Shown: one piece after another, positions 9,528 through 23,500 of the stretch
Numbering within the stretch: the stretch's first letter is position 1
Layout of the letters: each line of letters opens with the position of its first letter
From: Leptidea sinapis
Lineage: Eukaryota > Arthropoda > Insecta > Lepidoptera > Pieridae
Direction of reading: 5' to 3'
DNA length: 64,000 bases
NCBI RefSeq assembly: GCF_905404315.1
Contig: NC_066278.1
Span: forward strand, 2,868,001-2,932,000
Position numbers and translations under genes: made by a program
Notes under the pieces: model-generated
Databases searched by the model: none
What the model saw: only the letters and a program-made list of their open reading frames with translations
What the model was told of the DNA's origin: nothing

Positions 9528-11664
9528 AAAAAGGAAGCGTTAACTTGTAAAAAATAATTATATGCAATTAAGAGGTTATAGCGCGGACGCACCTATCACT
9601 TCAAGGACCTCCATAGTAAATGGAGTTGGAAAAGGTTGGAACGTACGTGTGGAGAGTCCTTGAGAGTACTGGTATCACTGTGAAATGTCTATTTATGCAT
9701 TGTAAGTATTGGGAAACTGATGCTGGAAATGTGTCGATACTGATCAAAATACCGACACATATTACATCTTCACGATAAGACGTGTGTTCACTTAGTGACG
9801 TGAAGATATTTTAATCACTATTGATTTAATATGCTTTTGATGCAGACCAGCAACAAATTCAATAGTAGGACTCCAAAAATGAAAAAAGTCAGTGTGCATT
9901 TCTATTATGTACAAAGCCAGAACGCGAGGCTGTGAAATTAATGGCGTATCCGTTCCGAGGAGTTGTTGACATCACGTGGAAATTCAAAATTTCACCCTCA
10001 TCACCTTGATGTCTGGCATTCCAATACCGCACGTTTCACTAAAAACTCCTAACCACGCACAGCCACTTTGTGGACACATCTGCTGTCTGCTTTTACCCGA
10101 ATCGATACGATAAGTTTCGAGCATACTCCCGAAAGCATAGGCCGAAAGCGCATTTCTTGACCTCTGATATTGCGGATGTATACTTTGTAGCGCCCTGAGT
10201 AACTTGCTTGTTCTTTAATATATAGTGCTAGTATGCATACAAACTATATTTGTATACTTAGATCGGAATAAGGGCGCAAAACTCTAGATTTTATTCTTTA
10301 CGCAAAGATATTGAATAGAACCAAATCTGCCCTTTTTCTCTAGCGATTCGCAAACAGTCATAACAAACAAGCCGAGTGGAGCGGCCGACGTGTGCCACAA
10401 CTCACAACTAAAATGGCCCTTATTCACTAGTTCCAAAATAATTAGATTGTTGATCACAACGTATTGTTCTTTCTACAATGCTACACAATAATACCTCCAT
10501 AACATAAACTTGCCAGGCGTAAATAATGTAGTAAATATAGTTTGGAACCCGGAAGCAGAGGTCCTCGTTACAAATTATAAGTGTGTATACGATTAGTACT
10601 GAAAAAAATGTGAATTATAAAAAAACACGCAACATACATTATTCCAAAAAATATACCGACTGAAGTGATTTTGAAGCATGCATTTAGTTTTAACTATATA
10701 TGTATACTTGGGAATTTGAAATATCGATAAAATTTTATCGAGTGTCAATCCTTAGTAACAAAAATTAGGTTAAATGTAGTACTAATTTACGTATTTGTTT
10801 ACTTTAATTCTATGCATCTAGAGTATGATGTGATAAAACTTGATTACTCGTATTTTTTCTACTATTAGTGTATGAGACTTTAGGAATAATTCTAGAATAT
10901 TGCATATAACAGCAAATATTTGAAGTCGTAATTTACGTGTGAAATGTGTAATTCTGATGATTTTCTGTTTTGGATGAATTACATCCAAGCACATGGAACC
11001 ATGTCCAACCACTTCTACTTAACTATTATTAGTACTGAATCTTTCCACAAAAGCGAGATTTGTTTTGTTTGACTATTCCCACCCCCAGGCCCCAACGTAC
11101 ACATCGATGACTTTCAACGTACACACATCGAGGATCCAACTTAAGGCGGAAGTCAATTCTGTTGGAAATATTGACAATACTTATAAAACCCCCGTACCTT
11201 GTTGTGAGGTGAGCATTCGGGTAATAATAATAATTATCAAGTAATATTGAACGTAGTCTACTTCTGTACACTTCATCCAGAAATCATCACTATTACTTTT
11301 CAACTGAGATACGCAATAGGCCTGCAGGCCTATAGCATATACGGAAATGGTCTCATATGTCTATATCGCTCTAAAACCTTAAGCTGACTGTTTCACATTG
11401 CCAATCGTTATTATAATACATCTATGGACTTTACTTAAATGTATTTTGCTGCTCTCTAAATAAATGTGTTGTGGAGCTAGCGTTAATATTCTTCTAAGTG
11501 ATAGCCTCATTGGACGTTGACAATAAAAAAAAAAGATTTAATCATGAGAAATGACAATTCAGTTTTCACATTTCAGTTTTGAATTGAGTCCGCATATTTT
11601 ATTTTTATATTGTCCAGATAATTGCCTTTTTAGTTCTTAATATTCAACATTAAAAACAGTAAAA
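9528..11664. other. Spacer upstream of the proteasome gene, no gene seen
   Basis: No frame here shows a recognisable family. Short minus frames at 10818-11012 and 11029-11271 look non-coding or repeat-derived. The last few hundred bases should hold the promoter of the proteasome gene that starts at 11665. Confidence 0.4.
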
Positions 11665-14600
11665 ATGTCGAATATTCAACTACAATGTCTTTTAGGATTA
11701 CAATGTAATGATTTCGTTATGATAGCTGCGGATCAGACCACCAGTCACAGTATAATGGTGATGAAGGATGGTGAGTTAGCATTTTTGGAAAAACAATAAC
11801 AAATATTAAAGATATTGGATATAGGATTACAAAAACTATTATTTTTTAGATGAGGAGAAAATATACAAAATATCTGACAAGCTTGTAATGGCTGTAACGG
11901 GGGATTCCGGTGATACAACACAATTTGCCGAATACATCGCAAAGAATATTCAGTTGTATAAAATGCGTAATAGTTATGAGTTGGGACCTTCTGCTGCAGC
12001 CAATTTTACCCGTCGGAATTTAGCTGAATACCTCAGAAGCAGTGTATGTTCAAATATTTTAACATATTAATATCATGCTTCACTTGTCATGCTAGCACAT
12101 TAATTTGTAGTAAATGTAATATAAATTTACATATTATTAAAGTTCTTGTTCATTGAAATCTAAAGGATATGCCATCAAGCCAAGCAATAACAGTTCTTCC
12201 AAGAAATCTAATGTGCTACTGAGTTTTTATGAATTGTATTTGTAACTCATCTTGTATTTGCTGTGATGATTAACAAATCACAAAGAGAATTATTGTTGAA
12301 ATTTTATATGATAGGTGCATTCAAATATTTCCTAATCAAGCTGTCTATTTTTGCTGAGTGGGTAAGGATGTGAAAGGTTAGGCATTATCATGATGAAAAT
12401 CCCCACATCCTTTTCGTTGATCAATTCTGGCAGTTTTTCTTTAGCTACTTGTGCCTGTGTCTCAATAATAATAATAATATATAATATTGACACACTTTTT
12501 ACACAAATTATCTTGCCCCAAGTTAAGCATATATAGCCTGTGTTATGGGTTACAACACAATGATATATTTAATACAATATACTTACTTAAACATACATAA
12601 ATTCATATAAACATACATAAATACATTTAAACATCCATGACTCGGAAACAAACATCCATATTCATCATATAAATGCTTGCACCTACTGGGATTCGAACCC
12701 GGGACCTCAATAGCTGATGGTAGTAGAAATCCTCACCTTATGAGTTAATCTGGGTTTTGCTATAGATTTTGGGGCTTCACTGTCCTGTGACCATGACTTT
12801 TCAAATGAGTGCATGGTTAATTTAGATTTCCTTTAACGAGCTTGTATGGCATCCAAATATATTGTGTTTATTTAATACCCAGATATTTCAATCAAATCTT
12901 TTTGTGTTTAACTCATTGCTCTACTTTAAAAAAGATTATTTACCCGAAATAATAGACCTAAACAACCTGCATCATTGATATAAAAATACCCAGACTGAAA
13001 ACTGAATCCAATTTTATTCTAGATGTACACATTAAGTCCATACTTATCACAATTTTTTTTCTCTTGGTCAAATGTATTTATTTATTTATTGACACACCAA
13101 CAGCATTACATACAAAACATTAAAAATAATTATGGTCTTATAATCTGGTATGAATGCCAGTTACTGGTGTATACACCAGTCTCATTGCAAGACATTAATT
13201 TAAATACAAAATACAGTTCGACCTACAAATATAACAAGGATTTTAAGCAAATTACTAACAATAATAGATACAATATAATGAAGAAATAGTTTGTATGAAT
13301 ATCAACTAACATATTATTATTATTTACAAACAAAAATTGTAAATACATGTTTTGGCAAACAATGAACATTGCTCCGTTTTTGCACCTCACAGAATAACAA
13401 TTAACACAAAGTGATTTTAACAATTTGATTCAGCGAATACTTAAACATAACATTTCAGTAAAAGTACAAAACAATATTTTAAGGTATTATAAAGTTTGCC
13501 GGGTCAGATTGTTCTGTATAAGAAAAGCACAATACAGCATTTATTTTTAAATATAATATGTTTTGTGAATTGTCTGTATATTCAGATCAGTTATTAATTT
13601 TAGACCCCATATTTTGTAAATATTTTGATGGGAGGATATGATAATGAGACTGGGCCGGAGCTATACTTCATGGACTACTTGGCATCAAGTGTGAAGGTTC
13701 CATTTGCAGCTCATGGATTTGGTGGCTACCTCAGTTTGAGTATTATGGACCGCTATCACAAGAAAGGTACATCTTATCTTTATTAACTAAAATTGGTAAA
13801 CTAGTTCGACTTAATGTAAATAAAGTATGTTTCTTTTTCTTGAGAGCTTTTGTATATTTATATATATATAGAATCCATAATAAAATAAAAACTGAAGAAA
13901 AGTGTCTTGGCAGGTGGCTGGTGGATTTGCAAGTAGACTGACTGACTCTGCTGTGGCTTTGTCTGTGCGGCAAATAAATATTCATGGGAATTTTAGATAT
14001 GAATAAAATCGAAAACTAATTGGTATTTGGAAATGAAACAGAGACCAGTTTTTTTGTATACATATAGACTTTGTGACACAACATTCTTCATTGTCATGTT
14101 TATATGTTTGTTGATAACATTAAAATAAGGCAAAAGTCTGACATATAGAAATGTGTGGGAAGTGTCGGATTGATTGGTCATATTTTTTTATTGCATTGGT
14201 ATTGGTTGTATAATTTGCACAATGAAATACTCAGAAACAGTCCACAACACAAAAACAAGTTCTACTTGTCAGTAATGTTTTTACTACAACCAATTTAATG
14301 CAATGTCAATTCTAAAGACCACACAGACTACTTGATAATGCAACCACAAAGCTAATATGTCAATTGTCAGAAATGAACCTGCTGTGATTTAGGGATGAGA
14401 TCGATATATCAAAAGCAAGAAAATCAATTTACTGTCACTTAGCAATACTAAACTGATTTTGTGTACTGGTTTAATGTATTTGTTACTGTTATTCCGTAAA
14501 AGAAAGCAAGCCATATAATTTGTGATATGTATTAGACGTAAACATTATAATAACTAAGTACAACAAATAAACAATTAAAATAACTGGTTGATTAATCAAA

Positions 14601-15713
14601 AAAAGTAATTATTGCATTCTACATCACTATGACTTGTGTGAACGTCAAAAAGGAGAAAATTAATATGCATACTTTATATTAAAATTCCCTGTCCAAACAT
14701 CAAACCAATGACATGTAATATCGTTCAAAATTATGAAAATAATTACTATACAATTTTGGTCTTGATGCATGAGACTTTTTGGTACCACTTTTGGTCATTA
14801 TCCTTTGTAACTTACATACACTTCATGTTATTTTACATTGAAATTAATTTACTACAAAATACTTATTGATGATATGTGATCCCAGTGTCTTTCTTATTTC
14901 TTGTAGTATTATTTTTAACAAAGTTTTAGTTTCAATTATTGCCAAAGATTATCAGAACATGTGGCATGTCAACATCACACATTATTCAAGACTGGGTCGA
15001 GTACGCCCACTTGGACGTAGTATTAGTTGCCGCAGTTTATGAATACCTACGGTATCTAGTTGGACCGCAGCAGAGATCAATACTTAATCATAATTTAAGA
15101 TTGTAAATGTATATGTAAAATATGTTTCCTATTGTTTGTGAGATCCGTATAAATAAATAAAAAACAAATGCTCAACTCTTATTAACATCAGTGGTGGAAA
15201 CACTGATTATTAATTTTAAAAATAAAACAATTTTATCTTATTAAGATCTAATGTGTATAATGCGTCAAAATTTAAGACTATTGTAAATCTCCTCCGCCGA
15301 GGGCGAAATCTTCGAGTGACTATGAGAAGGTGTTGACGAGCATTTTCAAGGCAAAGTCGGCGAATATTTTTCACTGGGTTAAAACAACTTAATAGAAAAT
15401 GTTAGAATTGTATTGAAGTAGAGGGGGACTACATAGGAAATATTTTTTTTTTTATACATTTTTAACAGCCATTTTTAATACCGTATCCACAAAATATTTC
15501 TAGTATGTATCTCTATAATTAATCAACTCTCATTAATATAGGTGATTTAATTGGTTTACAGATTTAACAGAAGAAGAAGCATACAATATCCTGAAGTTGT
15601 GTGTTCAAGAGGTACACAGACGTCTATTTGTTAGTCTCCCCAACTTTCAAGTAACTATTGTCAATAAAGATGGGGTAAAAGCTCTACCAGTTATCAATGC
15701 TAAATCTCTATGA
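11665..15713 (+). CDS. PSMB2: Proteasome subunit beta type-2 (20S beta-4 position)
   Basis: This is a non-catalytic beta subunit of the 20S proteasome core. Four exons: 11665-11770, 11850-12043, 13604-13766 and 15562-15713. All have GT-AG borders and phases that agree (1, 0, 1), giving 204 residues against about 201 in the human protein. Recognisable stretches are MSNIQLQCLLGLQCNDFVMI, SDKLVMAVTGDSGDTTQFAE, NILMGGYDNETGPELYFMDY, HGFGGYLSLSIMDRY and the C-terminal ALPVINAKSL. The Thr1 nucleophile of active beta subunits is absent, as expected for this member. Intron 1 is only 79 bp; introns 2 and 3 are 1.6 and 1.8 kb. It diverges from drosha and converges with TAF8. Confidence 0.95.
12044..13603 (+). 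other. Proteasome gene intron 2 with repeats
   Basis: It contains a reverse-orientation tRNA-derived SINE (about 12480-12725) and, at 13075-13290, a repeat starting with tttatttatttatt like the one at 33738. No coding sequence is seen. Confidence 0.6.
12480..12725 (-). mobile_element. tRNA-derived SINE (family 1)
   Basis: The minus strand carries a B-box-like gaggtcccgggttcgaatcc, then a tail with repeated atggatgttt / tatgtaagt phrases and a 3' part over the ataaacacagg-like and ggggcaagataatttgtgtaa region. The same order occurs in plus orientation at 37273-37490. Confidence 0.7.
13767..15561 (+). other. Proteasome gene intron 3, no gene seen
   Basis: AT-rich intron. Short minus frames at 13743-14181 have no recognisable motifs. 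A GC-richer patch near 14985-15070 and an aataaataaa-type tail near 15150 look like a decayed repeat. Confidence 0.45.
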
Positions 15714-17466
15714 TGTTTTTTTAAGATTAAAGTGTAAAAAGTAATTTTGTTTTATTATGTTGCTACATATATTATATTGTTAACAATAATTAACCTGTAT
15801 ACACCTGGCAACAATAATGTTGTGGCTGACTGTCACTTTTTTTAAATTATTTACATAATTTCCATTAAAATTACGTAAAATGAATTAAAAAAACATATAC
15901 TTCCTCACCCTTAACTGGACCGATAATCTTTAATTGAAATCATGACAACCAAAAACCTTTCACCGAAAATTGGTTTGAACGAGATCTAGTAAGTTTTTTA
16001 ATACGTCAAAAATCGTAATAGTTATTTATCTACACCCATGCATTAAATCCTCTATAAAAGATTCTAAAATAGCTTATTGCCAACATTAAATCACCCAATG
16101 TCCTAATAACCATTAGGTAAATCACCCAAACGAGTGTTATAACTATTTTAGAATCTTTAATAGAGGATTTAAAGCATAGGTGTAGATAAACCACAATTTA
16201 CGTTTCATTCAATCAACTCAAATATGATAATTATTAAAGAACTTATATTATGTTACTTCTTACTTAGGGTTCAGTAGCGAACCCTTCATGGGCGAGTCCG
16301 ACTCGCTCTTGGCCGCTTTTTAAATCTTGACATAATTTCCCTTAAATGACGTACAATTTATTAAAAAAACATATAGGTGCAATTTACATCAGAAAACTTA
16401 TACTAAAATAAGTTACAGACAGTTGCGGCCAATTTTTATAGGCAACCTATCGCTTAATACATTGCATACTCGCTGAAGTCCAAACGTACATTTAAAATTA
16501 GTTTCATCTTAAAAAATAACCTGCAGAATCGAGTTAGGGTAAAGTGGGGTGGTTAGCACACCTTATGTGGACTCCTCAAGAATAATACATAAATGTTCTT
16601 ATTACGGTCAACTTTTATTTCAACAGTTACCAAAACGCTGTGCGGAACTACAATTATTGCGCTCGTCACCTTGAGACATAAGATGTTAAGTCTTATTTGC
16701 CCGGTAATTACACCAGCTACAGCACCCGTCAGACCGTAACACAATAATGCTTATACATTTTTGCTTCACTGCAGAAAAAGGTGCCGTTGTGGTACCTACC
16801 CTAAAATCTACAAATACAAAGTTTGGAATTATCTTCAATGTCAGCTGAAGAAACTTTCAAATAATCCCACATTGAAGTGCTTAGGTAATAACTTATCAAA
16901 AATGTGAACTCATTTAATTATCAACATTGCACAATTAAAAATGGTGCCGTATGAATATGCCTTTTTTAGCGGTTTTGTTTATGACGGCAGTCGGCATGTT
17001 TTGAACGAACAGTAGGTATTTTACTATTATCTGATATTATGTCACATCTACGTTATTCATCTGTTTAAGTCAAAGAGAGTTCAGAAAAACATAGCACTTT
17101 AAATATTGTCTTAATTTAAAATGCTAATTTATTTTTGACTTCACATAGTCATTAGAGATGACCTAAGGAATGTTTGGGTTAAAGCATGTACCCATAAAGT
17201 GTATATTTAGGTGATTTGTGTGTAGCGATATATAATAGGTGCTTTGAATGTAGGTATCTTTATGACTTTTATGGTGTTCCGATATATTTGACTACTTTGG
17301 ATGACGCTATATATTGGGTCACTTTCGGTTAATCTATTATATGGTATGTATCATATTCTGCCACTTCATAATTAAATGAGAATTACACACATATCATAAT
17401 CGAATCACCTATATATTAAGTTTTTAGGAATAAAAAACTCGTCAAATCAATAAGTGGTAAGTACTC
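15714..17466. other. Convergent intergenic region with foldback and repeats
   Basis: This spacer lies between the 3' ends of the proteasome gene and TAF8. It holds a long hairpin (16022-16192), a fragment with ttcagtagcgaacccttcat shared with the repeat at 30255, and a partial reversed SINE-like repeat at 16655-16800. No gene is supported. Confidence 0.55.
16022..16192. repeat. Foldback element with about 50-bp arms
   Basis: The left arm 16022-16075 (tttatctacacccatgcatt ... attctaaaatag) is the reverse complement of the right arm 16142-16192 (ctattttagaatcttt ... ggtgtagataaa), with about five mismatches. The 65-bp loop is itself AT-rich. This is typical of a foldback MITE. Confidence 0.8.
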
Positions 17467-17472
17467 TTTATT
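17467..17472 (-). promoter_or_regulatory. TAF8 polyadenylation signal
   Basis: tttatt on the plus strand is AATAAA on the transcript, about 30 bases after the TAF8 stop codon. This is a reasonable position for a very short 3' UTR. Confidence 0.55.
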
Positions 17473-17501
17473 ATTTAAATGATAGGTATGTGGTCACTTA
17501 A

Positions 17502-20500
17502 TCATCCCCCTGATTTATTTCTGTCCGGACTTGAAGCACCTATATTGTCTTGGTTTTCTGACTGAGAGTTATTCGCATTTTCATTGTCCCCACCTATTTC
17601 GCCTTCATTGTCAGATTGATCTGAAAATTTAATTCGAATATCTATTATTAAAAAGCAAGTGATGAGAGATAAGAGGCATGTTGCAATTATTTTAAACAAA
17701 AGACTGCTGTTTTGGAGACATATTTTTTTATGGAATAGGAGGACAAAAGAGTGTATAGTACAGCCACAATACAGGATATACTCGACAAAGTGGAAGTAAA
17801 CAGAACTCATCTGAATAAAATCAAGCAAATTTGGCATAACTAAATATACTTAGTGTAAGTTTTCCGCACTCATTCAAGTTCAAATATTTTTATAATTGGA
17901 TATGAAATCATTTATTGAAACTACTGCAAATTCGGAAATGAATGCCTCAGCCCTGAGAAGAACGGGCGCTAGAAACTCAGCGGGCTTTTTTCTTATAAGA
18001 TTCCGTTACAATCAAATTTATTAATTAAATAGCTCAACGGCCGCTCTATTTCCAAGATATCAATAAAAAGTCGTGTATATAGCATGTATATATGTCTTTA
18101 ATGTTATAGTTACCTTTACCACATACACGTCTTTCGTCAATTCTTTTGAACATTATTGTAATTGTAATCTTATTTAGTGCCACGCATTTAGGGGTTCTCC
18201 ATATGAGGGTACTTAATTATCTTTATATTTAAAATTTTCGTGTCACGTTGTATGTCACGCAATTAACTACCAAATCAATGAACTGATTTAAATTAAATTT
18301 TGCACACTGTTTGCAGTTTATTCGAACTTGAGAGATAGTATAGTTTTATTTCGATTCACGAGTATTTTTATTTACATATTTTATGAACAATACCGAGATA
18401 AATTTTTGCCAGTTTTAATGTTTGAACTTCACCGTAATTACAAAAAATATTTTAAATTTAGTAATAAAATTTTTGTTAAGGTGAAGCTCCGTGTGACTCT
18501 ATATCTGTTTATTATCAAACAAATGTGATACAAACAATGGCATTTTCTAGTTATTTATTATTAGTAATGCACAATGTATCAAATATCTTATTTCAGAATG
18601 TTAGAGACAGTTCTAATAATATTGTTTGTGTAATTTAGGTGAGATAAAATTATTATTAGCGTGACAAGGACTTTATGGGAATATTAAATAATAGACTACA
18701 AACTTTACCTTTTTTATCAGGTGGCATATCTTCAGTTCTGTTAGCCACTTGGAAATGATACTCTAGTTCATCGAAGTCAAAAACTTGATCAGTTGGCAAC
18801 AGACATGGCAAATACGGCGGAAATGATGGTTTGCATGCTATCACTGAAACAAAACGATTTATAATAAAAGTACGTCTACTTGATAGATGATTTGGTAGGG
18901 CAGTAAAGTCCTCGAGTGGCGACCACGTACCGAAAGACGTAGTGTTGGTAGGCCCCACAAGATGGACCGAAGATCTGGTCAAGATCGCTGGAATAGGTTG
19001 GATGAGGGCAGCGCAGGATCGATCGTCAAGGAGATCTTTGGGGGAGGTCTTTTTCCAGCAATGGACAGTGGACGTCTTCCAACTGAAATGATGTTGATGA
19101 ATTTCATCATTATAATAATTATTGTCTCCCACATGTAACTAATGTGGAACCTCATTCCATTCAGATAATACTTACACGGAAAAACTTGATTGTCATCAGT
19201 GTTAAATAAATTGTGAGTTTCACTTGTTTTCGCAAGAAACTTTGTTAGAGCCTTTTCAATATCTCTCTTTTGATTAGCAGCCTTTTCTCTAATTGCCTCA
19301 TATTCTGTCACTGGTTGCTTATGGGTCTGTAAGTTGGAATATTGCTTTATCATTTAAAGGATTCTTGTGCAAACCTTGTGGGTATAATATCTACAGTCTA
19401 TGCTGAGGTTTGCAACCTAATTACAATTTCATCATAAAACCCCAAGATAGGATCAAACCTATCTATAAATTGTTTGTAATTTTTTGCATTTAGTTTCAAC
19501 AAAAATATTTTTCCTTTCTTAGCAAAAATCACTCTTATCATCTTGCAAATCTAAACAATTTGTTATGTTTTTTTAAGTGCTAACCCTCACTTCTAGGTTT
19601 AATTAAACAAATAAAACTGAAAACAAAATGTTATGAACGATGCGGGACTCGAACCCTCGACCTCTCGCGTTCCGTGCGACCGGTCTTTCCAACCGGGCCA
19701 ATCGTTCGAGTGACGTAACGTTTATAGAATCTTGTATGCTTTGTTCAACTCTCAGGTTGTGGCTTCATTTACGGAATCTACTTTATAGTTGATAACCTAC
19801 TCAACACCAATATTTGCATATTAGGAAATTGACTTGAGATGTCGCTCTTGCAAATCTAAACAATTTGTTATGTTTTTTAAAGTGATAACCCTCACTTCTG
19901 GGATTAATTACACAAATACAACTGAAACCAAAATTTTATGAACAACACTCTTTCTAACTGAGCCAACCATTCGAATAACATATCTTTTATAAAATCTTGT
20001 AAGCTTTGTTCAACTCCCTAAACGTAAAATAACTTTTGTAGCAGTTAAATCAGACGACAAGGAAAGAATGAGGACTACTCTTTTTAAAGATCTTCCATTT
20101 TTACAAAATACATTAAAACCTAATGAAATGTATAATTTATTCTTTAATAAGTTGAAAGTTCTATAATTTAGTAAATTTTATTTTCACTGGTGTCACAAGT
20201 CGGTGCTTAAAACTGATGCAATAGATTTTGAGCGAGTGGGCAGTCGAATTACTCAAAAACAGTAAATAATTGTATGGTCTTAAATGCTGTTCAATGGTTT
20301 TCTAAAAAACTTAAAAAATATTTTACTAGGTATTGCTAACTCGAAACATACACGAGACACAAAAACCAATAGCTCTAAATGTAGTTAAAACAACTTGGAA
20401 AATAATAATGAAAAAGCCGAAAGGGGACCTCTAAAATGTCTGGGTTTAATTTAAACTAACATTATATCACAACAATTTTCGAAACCTTCTTTACTGATAT

Positions 20501-23500
20501 ACCTGTTTCTACCATAAATTCGTTGAACTCATTAACAGAATTCGCTCTTTCTTTATTGAAAGATAAAATTTTTGAATGTGAATCTTTAAATTTGATCATG
20601 TTTCAGGCAACTTAATATGTCGGAAACTATAATTATGACAAATAAAAAGAAAGTTATTTATAGACATGTGGATTACTTACAGGGGTCCTTATGTATGCAT
20701 GAGGATCAGGCAAGGGAGGCAAGTGAAATGGAATATGTGGGGATGGTTTTGCTTTGGAACCAGCTGATAACATAGCTGGCTGCCTGGGAACGGGTGCTTG
20801 TTGAGGTGGCTGTATCACATGTCTATTGGGTCTTGCAGCATACTGTTCCAATCCTTGAAGGTTTATACCTAAAAACATGAACGTTAACATCAGATTAACC
20901 AAGTTTCTTGAACAGTATGACCTACTTGTGCAAAACCAATTCGGCTTTCGGTCTAATCGATCTACTCTGGATGCATGTCACACTAATCACACTATCATTA
21001 ATACCCTAGATAGTGGCATTGGCGTTTTTCTAAATCTGTAAAAGCATTCGATACTGTCTCAACTCCTATCTTACTCTTTCCAATATAGGAGTTAGAGGAA
21101 TAGCATTGGTTGGTTCAAAAATTATTTTAATGTAAGATAACACAGTGTATTAAGATTGGCGATCTTACTAGTGTTTTTATCAAGATTGGCTATGGAGTTC
21201 TCCAGTGAAGTGTCTTGGGCCCCACACTATTCTTAGCTTACATAAAACCTCTTCCCCCACGAGATATCCCCCACGTCAGGACGTATCTTTTGCTTTGCCG
21301 TTGACACTGTGGTGTTATTTAAAGGACATCAGTGGGATGCCTTGAAATCGTTAGCTGATGAAGGATTGAGCCAACTCACGTCTTGGCTGGCAATTTGTTT
21401 ACTTACTATCTATTGATAGTAAGTAAGTAAATTACTTAAAACCGTAAGTAGCGGTATTCCGCTAAGACTAAATATTTGTGTTTCAATGTATCCAACAGAA
21501 ATAATCCTCAAATTAAATTTTGAAAAACAAAATTTTATGAACGATGCGGGACTCGAACCCACGACCTCTGGCGTTCCGTGCCAGTGCTCTAACCACTTTA
21601 AAAACATAATAAATTGTTTAGAAATAATCCTGACGGGCAATTTACTCTTCCAATTCACACCTAACCTTGTAACCGAAATAGCAATCAATCTTGTTGTAAA
21701 TGTAACATCTTAGCCAATGAGAAAACCATAAAAATACTTTGATTTTACGCTAGACGAACACCTAAATTGGACCGCCCAAATTTATAATACAAACAATAAA
21801 TTAAATCGACTTTCATTATTTCTAAATCTAAGAGATGTGGCCCCGATCGAGACTACTATGATGGTCTTCAAATTTTTCTGTGTTCCAATCATGACCTATT
21901 GCATTTGTGCATTGGGTGTACCCATGTTGTATCGGCCTGGAAACACCACAAAAGGAAGTTCATTCCACAGCTTTGTAGTACGTGGAAGAAAGCTCCTTAT
22001 AAACAAACTTGTGTAAAATAGCATATAGAGTATAGACATGTGATCTAAAAAGACATTTTGATTAAGTGGTAAATGAACATAAAAAAGTATTTTAATCTAC
22101 TCTATTCCTCCTATTGTGGCTTCTGTGAAAGGAGCACCAAAATTCAGCTAATATCACATTTAAATTGACCACCAAGCTAGAGTACATAATTATGTATTTG
22201 ATTGGTGTTTTATTTGTGTTTTGCGCCAATAAATTGTACAATACATTGCGATATTAAAATGGAGTGGGGTGATAAAGAGAACCGAATCGCTGTGCATTGC
22301 ATTACCTAAAGTAGGCATGCAGCCAAATGCAAATTTTAAAACTCCATATGCTTGGTATTAGTAAAATGTTTGTGTATCGGGCTATTAATAGGTACAATGA
22401 GACCTCCGCTGTTTGTGACAGAAAGATCTGGCCGTCCACGTAGTGTTCGTATGAAAAAGGTGGCCATAGTAGTAAGGGAAAGAATTCAAAGAAATCCTGT
22501 CCGAAAGTAAAAGATGTTATCTTGTGAGATGAAGACAGCACCTAGAACCATGTCACGTATTTTAAAAGATGACTTGGGACTTGCAGCCTATAAGAGATGT
22601 ACTGGGCATTTCTTAACTGATAATATAAAAAAGAATAGGGTGGTAAAATCGAAACAACTACTGACACAGTAGGCAAATGGAGGTCACAGAAAAAATTGTT
22701 TACGGATGAGATTTTTTTTTCAATTGAGCAACATTTTAACAAATAAAATGACCGTATTTATGCTCAAAGCTCTAAGGAAGCTTCCCAATTAGTCGACAGA
22801 GTCCAACATGGGCACTATCTGACTTCAGTGATGGTTTGGTGGAATATTAGCTTAGAAGGAGTGACTGAGCCATGCTTTTGTGAAAAAGGTATCAAAACAT
22901 TGGCACAAGTGTATCAGGATATCATTCTTGAGAAGGTAGTGATGCCCCTTCACAACACCATGTTGAATTACCAAGATTGGTCCTTAAAGCAATACTTGGC
23001 GCCAGCTTATTTAACTTGGTTTATGCAGTCTTTGTTGGTAACAAACATTTCGGACTTCATCAGAGCAGAAGACTGGCTGTCGTCTAGTCGTTAATCTGCT
23101 GGTCAAACCTAACAAGGTCAAGGATGAAGGAATTACCTAAACAATAAAATACTAATGTAGACGAAAATCAGAAATAGCCATAAACTTATAATCTATTGTG
23201 TATGGACTGAGTGAGATAGATGTGGGGTTGAGGAGTCATAAGTTTAGCTCACTACAATTTGTTATTTAGCTGGCTTACCTAGCGGCCCACTAAATAAGTT
23301 GTACATGAAACAGTGCTAGTATCAAATATCCAATCTCGGGACTGCCTACCATAGGTATTTAATAGAAATTTGGTTTTATAGAATAATGAAACAGAATTAA
23401 ACTAAATTTACTTTAATACTAGTGCTATATTTATTTACGTTTCTAACAAGGTATGCACTGTCCTTATTGCCTGTATGGTATGAATGCCCCTGGGATATAT

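Noticed and set aside
17502..17837. A 111-codon minus frame that looks like a small membrane protein with an acidic tail
   Set aside because: Only the part from 17620 is real: it is the last TAF8 exon after a clear acceptor. The hydrophobic upstream half is intron.
18656..19353. Two minus frames that could be separate proteins
   Set aside because: They are TAF8 exons 4 and 5 read through into intron and repeat sequence; the splice borders and TAF8 alignment explain them.
19630..19710. A tRNA gene on the minus strand
   Set aside because: It is repeated with its flanks at 21535 and 39705, so it is a SINE head.
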